From the NCBI GenBank assembly GCA_031082185.1, contig JAVHLI010000002.1, positions 245,292 through 309,291 on the forward strand: 64,000 nt of DNA. Reading direction: 5' to 3'. Under the pieces are notes generated by a model. The model was not told where the DNA came from, did no database searches, and saw nothing but the letters and a program-made list of their open reading frames with translations. Origin of the DNA: a bacterium. GTDB taxonomy: Bacteria; Sysuimicrobiota; Sysuimicrobiia; Sysuimicrobiales; Humicultoraceae. Every line of letters begins with the position of its first letter. Positions within the stretch are counted from its first letter, which is position 1. A program made the position numbers and the translations under genes. This document shows, piece by piece, positions 60,231-64,000 of the stretch.

Positions 60231-61397
60231 CTAGACGACCTTTTCGCGCACCACGGCGCTGAGGTAGTCCATCGCGGCCACCACTAGCGTGATAGCCCAA
60301 ACCGCGGTGGCCGCCTGCTTCCACTGCAGCAGGTTGATGTACTGCATCAGCAGGAAGCCGAGCCCGCCGCCGCCCACGAACCCGATCACCGTGGACATGC
60401 GCACATTGATGTCCCACCGGTAGATCGTGAACGCGATGAATGGCGGCACGATCTGGGGCACGACAGCGTAGCGCACGACCTGCAGCATCGAAGCGCCGGT
60501 TGCGGTGATCGCCTCGATCGGCCCTGGGTCTATGGACTCGATCTGCTCCGAGTACAGCTTGCCCAGCGAGGCGATCGAGTGGATCCCCAACGCCAGTACG
60601 CCGGCAAAGGGACCGATGCCGACCCACACCGCAAACACCGTGGCCAGAATAAGGGGTTCAATCGAGCGGGCAATGTTGAACACGGTGCGGATCACATAGT
60701 AGACGAAGATCCCGATGGGGTTGCGCGCCATCAGGTTCTTGGCGCCCAGGAACGACAGCGGCACAGCCAGGACCACGCCCATGGTGGTGCCCATCAGGGC
60801 CAGAAACACGGTCTCAACCATCCGGAACAGGGTCAGGCGCAGCGCGTTGCTGGGCCCCAGCGTCGTGCCCTCCAGGCCGACCTGGGCCATGATGTGGTGT
60901 TCCGTGCCGATGACGTTGGGAACCATTACGGCCGCCTGGAACCGGCCCGAGGCATCGGTGCTCGCCTTGGTGAGATGTACCTTTACGCCGGACTGATCGA
61001 ACCAGATGACGTCAACCGGGCGCGACGGCGCAAAGCCCTCGCCTGAAACGTTCACACGCGCGCCGATCGCCGCCTGCGTGGGACTCAGCGTGATTCGTCC
61101 GGGGCCGCGGGCCTCCATAGGAGCCGGGGCCGCGGCGCCGTCTAGGCCGATCCCGGTGTCCGCGACCTGCACGCGTTGCCGGCGTTCAATCAGGTCGGGA
61201 CGGATCAGATCGGCGAGCAGCGGCTTCATCAGGTAGGCCTTGCGTCCCAGCTCGCCCAGGTTGATTTGGGTGACCTGCCAGCCGTAGGCGTAGATCACGC
61301 CCACGAAGATCAACCACAGGATGACACGCAGCGCCCCGGCGCCCGGCCGCGGGACCTCCGGCGCGCGCGGAGTCGGTGTCTTGGTGTTGGGTCCCAT
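60231..61397 (-). CDS. phnE: PhnE-type ABC transporter permease with Ig-like insertion
   Basis: Membrane subunit of a phosphonate-type importer. The 388-residue protein is longer than usual PhnE (about 260-290). After one membrane segment (VILWLIFVGVIYAYGW, residues 25-40) and a linker with QINLGELGRKAYLMKPLLAD comes a soluble beta-rich stretch at about 99-190 (ITLSPTQAAIGARVNVSGEG, VDVIWFDQSGVKVHL, DASGRFQAAVMVP) of IPT/Ig-like character. The permease core follows (GTTMGVVLAVPLSFLGAKNL, ARSIEPLILATVFAVWVG, ALGIHSIASLGKLYSEQIES with the EAA loop, VIGFVGGGGLGFLLMQYINL). The insertion should face the outside. GAGGGAG precedes the ATG. Confidence 0.9.
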   Translation of the reverse strand: MGPNTKTPTPRAPEVPRPGAGALRVILWLIFVGVIYAYGWQVTQINLGELGRKAYLMKPLLADLIRPDLIERRQRVQVADTGIGLDGAAAPAPMEARGPGRITLSPTQAAIGARVNVSGEGFAPSRPVDVIWFDQSGVKVHLTKASTDASGRFQAAVMVPNVIGTEHHIMAQVGLEGTTLGPSNALRLTLFRMVETVFLALMGTTMGVVLAVPLSFLGAKNLMARNPIGIFVYYVIRTVFNIARSIEPLILATVFAVWVGIGPFAGVLALGIHSIASLGKLYSEQIESIDPGPIEAITATGASMLQVVRYAVVPQIVPPFIAFTIYRWDINVRMSTVIGFVGGGGLGFLLMQYINLLQWKQAATAVWAITLVVAAMDYLSAVVREKVV

Positions 61398-61452
61398 GTT
61401 GCTCCCTCTCGCAGGCGTCCGCCAGGCGACCGGCGGGCCGGCCGATGCCGGC

Positions 61453-62223
61453 CTACGCTATCTCGACCTCTACCGCCTCTTCTCCGAAGATCTCCTTGAA
61501 GCGCTGCTCGTCAATCTCCGCCGGCAGGCCCTCGAAGGCTATCTCGCCGGCCTTGAGGGCGATCAGCCGCGTGCCGTAGCGCCGCGCTAAGCTCAGGAAG
61601 TGCAGGCTGCACATCACCGTGATGCCGTCCCGGCGGTTCAGCTCCTCCACGTACCGCAGCACCGAGTGCGAGGTCGCGGGGTCCAGGCTGGCCACCGGTT
61701 CATCGGCCAGGATCAACTTGGGGTCCTGCATCAGCGCCCGGGCTATCCCCACCCGCTGCTGCTGGCCGCCGGAGAGCTGATCGGCCCGCGTGTGGGCCTT
61801 CTCCGGAATGCCTACCGTGGTCAGGTGTCCGATCGCCTGCTCGCGCAGGCCGCGCGGGAAGTAGTTGTAGAGCGACCATGTCGGCGGCACGTACCCCAGA
61901 CGCCCGGACAGCACGTTGGTTATCACCGGTGAGCGCTTGACCAGGTTGAACTGTTGGAAGATCATCCCGATCTGGCGGCGCATGCGGCGCAGCTCGTCTA
62001 ACGGTAGAGCCGTAACCTCGACGTCGTCTACGAAGATCTTGCCTGAGGTCGGCTCCACGAGCCGGTTGATGCATCGCATCAGCGTGGACTTCCCGGACCC
62101 GGAGAGCCCTATGATGATGAGAAACTCGCCGGGCTCCACCGAGAAGCTCACGCCGTTCAGCGCCCGCGTTCCGTCGGGGTAGATCTTGGTGAGATTCTCG
62201 ATCCTCACCGCCGCTCCACGCAT
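61453..62223 (-). CDS. phnC: PhnC-type ABC transporter ATP-binding protein
   Basis: ATPase of the phosphonate-type importer. About 256 residues: [20 protein letters not shown], Walker [21 protein letters not shown] loop [38 protein letters not shown] (typical PhnC insert), signature [15 protein letters not shown], Walker [17 protein letters not shown], and [19 protein letters not shown] with the H loop. The ATG at 62223 with AGGTGG upstream is preferred to the GTG at 62226. A terminator-like hairpin separates it from phnD. Confidence 0.96.
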   Translation of the reverse strand: MRGAAVRIENLTKIYPDGTRALNGVSFSVEPGEFLIIIGLSGSGKSTLMRCINRLVEPTSGKIFVDDVEVTALPLDELRRMRRQIGMIFQQFNLVKRSPVITNVLSGRLGYVPPTWSLYNYFPRGLREQAIGHLTTVGIPEKAHTRADQLSGGQQQRVGIARALMQDPKLILADEPVASLDPATSHSVLRYVEELNRRDGITVMCSLHFLSLARRYGTRLIALKAGEIAFEGLPAEIDEQRFKEIFGEEAVEVEIA

Positions 62224-62239
62224 CACTCCACCTCACAAA

Positions 62240-62270
62240 ACGGAGGAGAGCGGCGTATCCTCTCCTCCGT
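62240..62270 (-). terminator. Terminator/attenuator hairpin between phnD and phnC
   Basis: The arms ACGGAGGAGAG (62240-62250) and CTCTCCTCCGT (62260-62270) are perfectly complementary around a 9-base loop, and in the minus-strand RNA the hairpin is followed by UUUUG. It lies in the phnD-phnC gap and should end part of the transcripts after phnD, raising binding protein over ATPase and permease. Confidence 0.75.
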
Positions 62271-62300
62271 CCGTTGCCATCCGGTGCTTCGCGCGACCCG

Positions 62301-63263
62301 CTACCTGGGCCGTATCATCTGCTCGAGGTCCAGGCCAAGGAGCTTCGCCGCATCCCTGACCGGCTGGAAAAAGTCGTCCATGGTCTTCAGTTTCGGCATC
62401 TTGTGGGTGCCCTGGAGCGCGGCCAGATCGGCGTACCCCTCGTGCTGGTAGAGGGCGAAGATCGTCTCCCGGCCAGGCGCGGTGGCCGCGATGCGGAACA
62501 GCGCCTTCGCGGCCTTATCCTTGACCTCATCGGGGAGGTCGCGGCGGAACGAGACGGTGTCGTTGGGAATCGGGTCCGTGTACATCAGGACCCTCACCTT
62601 GTCCCGCACGTCCGGGTACTGCGCGACCACGCGCTCGCGTGCCTCGAAGACCGGGTTGTCAGGATCCCCAAACGTCGCGCCGGCGTCCACGGAGCCGGTA
62701 TAGATCGCCAGCACCACCCTGTCGTGTCCTCCGGCAAAGACGACCTGGCTGAAGAACCGATCTGGGTCGATCCCGTTCTTCTTGAGGAGGGCGGCCGGGA
62801 ACAGATAGCCGGACGCCGAGGCCGGGTCTACAAAGGCGAACTTCTTGCCGCGCAGGTCGGCCAGCGTCTTGGCGTTGAGTTCGGCGCGATAGAGGATCTG
62901 CGCGACGTAGAACGGCTTGTTCTGCCGGAGACTGACCAGACGGGCCTCTGCCCCGCACCGGCGGTTGGCCAGAACGTAGGCAAACGTCGCGAAGAACGCG
63001 ATGTCCACCCTTCCCGCGCACATCGCCTCGATCGTCGCGGCGTAGCTGGTGGGAACCTCGGCCCGGACCCTGTAGCCCGTGGCCACCTCCAGCATCCTGG
63101 CCAGCGTGCTGCCCGTGGCCAGCACCCGGCCCGCGTCCACCGAGGGCACGAACGCCAGCACGAGACTTGTCTGGCCGGCGGCGGGCTGTGGGGACCAGAC
63201 ACCCGTGCCCAATGCCACTGCCAGGATGAGAACAACGGTCAGGAATCGCACGGTTCTGTTCAC
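62301..63263 (-). CDS. phnD: PhnD-type phosphate/phosphonate-binding protein
   Basis: Extracytoplasmic binding protein of the PhnDCE importer. About 320 residues: signal peptide (FLTVVLILAVALGTGVWS, cleavage after PAAGQ), then LVLAFVPSVDAGRVLATGST, LARMLEVATGYRVRAEVPTS, YAATIEAMCAGRVDIAFFAT, FAFVDPASASGYLFPAALLK and VDAGATFGDPDNPVFEARER. These are the PhnD/PtxB/HtxB fold signatures. The ligand may be phosphonate, phosphite or phosphate; no C-P lyase or phosphonatase gene is nearby. The GTG at 63263 with GGAGG upstream is chosen over the ORF's earlier GTG at 63302. Confidence 0.94.
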   Translation of the reverse strand: MNRTVRFLTVVLILAVALGTGVWSPQPAAGQTSLVLAFVPSVDAGRVLATGSTLARMLEVATGYRVRAEVPTSYAATIEAMCAGRVDIAFFATFAYVLANRRCGAEARLVSLRQNKPFYVAQILYRAELNAKTLADLRGKKFAFVDPASASGYLFPAALLKKNGIDPDRFFSQVVFAGGHDRVVLAIYTGSVDAGATFGDPDNPVFEARERVVAQYPDVRDKVRVLMYTDPIPNDTVSFRRDLPDEVKDKAAKALFRIAATAPGRETIFALYQHEGYADLAALQGTHKMPKLKTMDDFFQPVRDAAKLLGLDLEQMIRPR

Positions 63264-63306
63264 TTTCCATCCTCCTCCCGCGGGACGCTCCATCTCGTTC
63301 ACGCCC

Positions 63307-63315
63307 AGAATAGCA
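63307..63315 (-). promoter_or_regulatory. Extended -10 promoter of phnDCE
   Basis: Minus-strand TGCTATTCT (63315-63307) is an extended -10 element; no good -35 is seen. Start of transcription would be near 63300, about 37 bases before the phnD GTG. The gap also contains an inverted repeat ACGGGC/GCCCGT (63326-63349) directly after the nrdJ stop that may end nrdJ transcription. Confidence 0.4.
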
Positions 63316-63348
63316 CAACGACCGTACGGGCGGGCGCCCGGGTGCCCG

Positions 63349-64000
63349 TCAGCACTTAGCGTACCCGCACTGCCGGCAGCTCGCGCAACCGTTCTCGCGG
63401 ATCAGGGACGCCCCGCAGTCGGGGCAGACGCCTACGAATGTCAGCGCAACGCCCCGTTCGGCCGACCGGCCACCCTCGTGGCGGCCGTCCTCGTGCCCTC
63501 CGTTGCCTCCTGTCACCGGGGCCAGCACCGGCTCCCCGGGGGGCGCGGGGACAACCGGCGGAGGAGCGAACCGGAGCATCTCCTGGCGGACCCGCGGGCC
63601 CGGCATCGGCAGAACATCGGCGCGCGGGAAGACCTTGTCCGGCCGGAACCCATCGCCGTAGAGCGCCCGCCCCAGCGCCAGGGCCACCGCCTGCGCGATC
63701 GTCGAGACGCGCACCACCGTGCCGTCGGCGGAGCGGTCAAACGCCACCTCGGTGCTCTGGACGCGCCAGAGCTGCTCGATCACCTCTCGGGCGTCGATCC
63801 CTCCGCGCAGCGCAAGCGAGGCCATGCGGCCGATTGCCTCCGCCTCGACGTCGAGCGAATGCACGAACACCTCGCAGACGCCCAGCTCATCCTCGTTGAT
63901 TACCACGTAGATGCGACCCCGAGGCGTCTCGATGCGCTCGGTCCTCCCGGAGGTCACCTTGGGCCTTGCGCGGGGCGCGGCCGCGTCGTCGCGAGCCGCG
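63349..64000 (-). CDS. nrdJ: Adenosylcobalamin-dependent (class II) ribonucleotide reductase, C-terminal part
   Basis: The frame is open to the window edge, so only about the last 217 codons are visible. GRIYVVINEDELGVCEVFVH, EAEAIGRMASLALRGGIDAR and EVIEQLWRVQSTEVAF form the TSCPD domain near the end of class II RNRs. A Pro/Gly-rich linker follows, and a C-terminal cysteine motif CPDCGASLIRENGCASCRQC ending in CGYAKC (redox-active/zinc-like tail). B12-dependent reductases work with or without oxygen. A GTG at 63957 is internal and not the start. Confidence 0.9.
   Translation of the reverse strand, partial: AARDDAAAPRARPKVTSGRTERIETPRGRIYVVINEDELGVCEVFVHSLDVEAEAIGRMASLALRGGIDAREVIEQLWRVQSTEVAFDRSADGTVVRVSTIAQAVALALGRALYGDGFRPDKVFPRADVLPMPGPRVRQEMLRFAPPPVVPAPPGEPVLAPVTGGNGGHEDGRHEGGRSAERGVALTFVGVCPDCGASLIRENGCASCRQCGYAKC

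Overview
The window is a gene-dense piece of a bacterial chromosome with very high G+C (roughly two thirds or more by eye; not computed). Translational coupling through ATGA/GTGA overlaps is pervasive and GTG starts are common. Content points to a Gram-positive-type (Terrabacteria) lineage: SepF with YggS, RemA, YlqD, KhpA, a YlxM domain, a PASTA-domain kinase, a T-box-controlled isoleucyl-tRNA synthetase, a hemEHY-style gene order and two LafA/LafB-like glycolipid glycosyltransferases. No phylum marker can be assigned by reading alone; a deep-branching, high-G+C, probably uncultivated monoderm lineage fits best.

Layout. 1-7.5 kb (minus): topA (3' end beyond the left edge), dprA, comM, then a TAXI-type TRAP transporter (fused DctQM permease plus binding protein). 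7.7-18.2 kb (plus): one tight heme operon, HTH regulator-hemC-hemD-hemB-hemA-hemL-radical SAM/SPASM-hemE-hemH-hemY. 18.2-24.8 kb (minus): the SRP/ribosome operon ylxM-methyltransferase fusion, ffh, rpsP, khpA, ylqD, rimM, trmD, rplS, lepB, rnhB, yraN. 24.8-30.7 kb (minus): LafA-like glycosyltransferase, smc, ftsY. 30.8-44.6 kb (minus): tRNA-Pro(CGG), an S1-domain protein, then yicC-remA-cmk-priA-def-fmt-yugP-rsmB-rlmN-prkC-rpe-HDAC. 44.7-46.4 kb (plus): an NFACT/RqcH gene. 46.45-48.56 kb: a small lower-G+C island (SplB-like radical SAM protein, secreted orphan protein) lying between a decayed and an intact copy of a MazF/Phd-type toxin-antitoxin pair. 48.6-55.5 kb (minus): T-box-ileS-traR/dksA-lspA-lgt-rluD-pyrR. 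55.6-60.2 kb: LafB-like glycosyltransferase (plus), then yggS-sepF-mtnA-GT2 (minus). 60.2-64 kb (minus): nrdJ (5' part beyond the right edge) and a phnD-phnC-phnE transporter.

How the genes work together. The heme operon encodes every step from glutamyl-tRNA to coproporphyrinogen III, an oxidase and a ferrochelatase, but contains neither HemN/HemF nor HemQ/ChdC. A SPASM radical SAM protein sits in the operon where a terminal decarboxylase would be expected, and an HTH protein with a C-terminal alpha-helical sensor-like domain leads it. The SRP operon couples YlxM-Ffh to translation factors and the signal peptidase. The ileS operon couples an amino-acid-sensing T-box to lipoprotein processing and pyrimidine regulation.

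The most notable observations are the radical SAM candidate for heme completion, the YlxM-methyltransferase fusion, a hairpin that buries the comM start codon, a PriA without ATPase motifs, an Lgt homologue without the catalytic residues, an Ig-like insertion in PhnE, overlapping divergent promoters with a nearly leaderless NFACT mRNA, and the toxin-antitoxin-bounded island whose radical SAM gene seems to begin with ATT.
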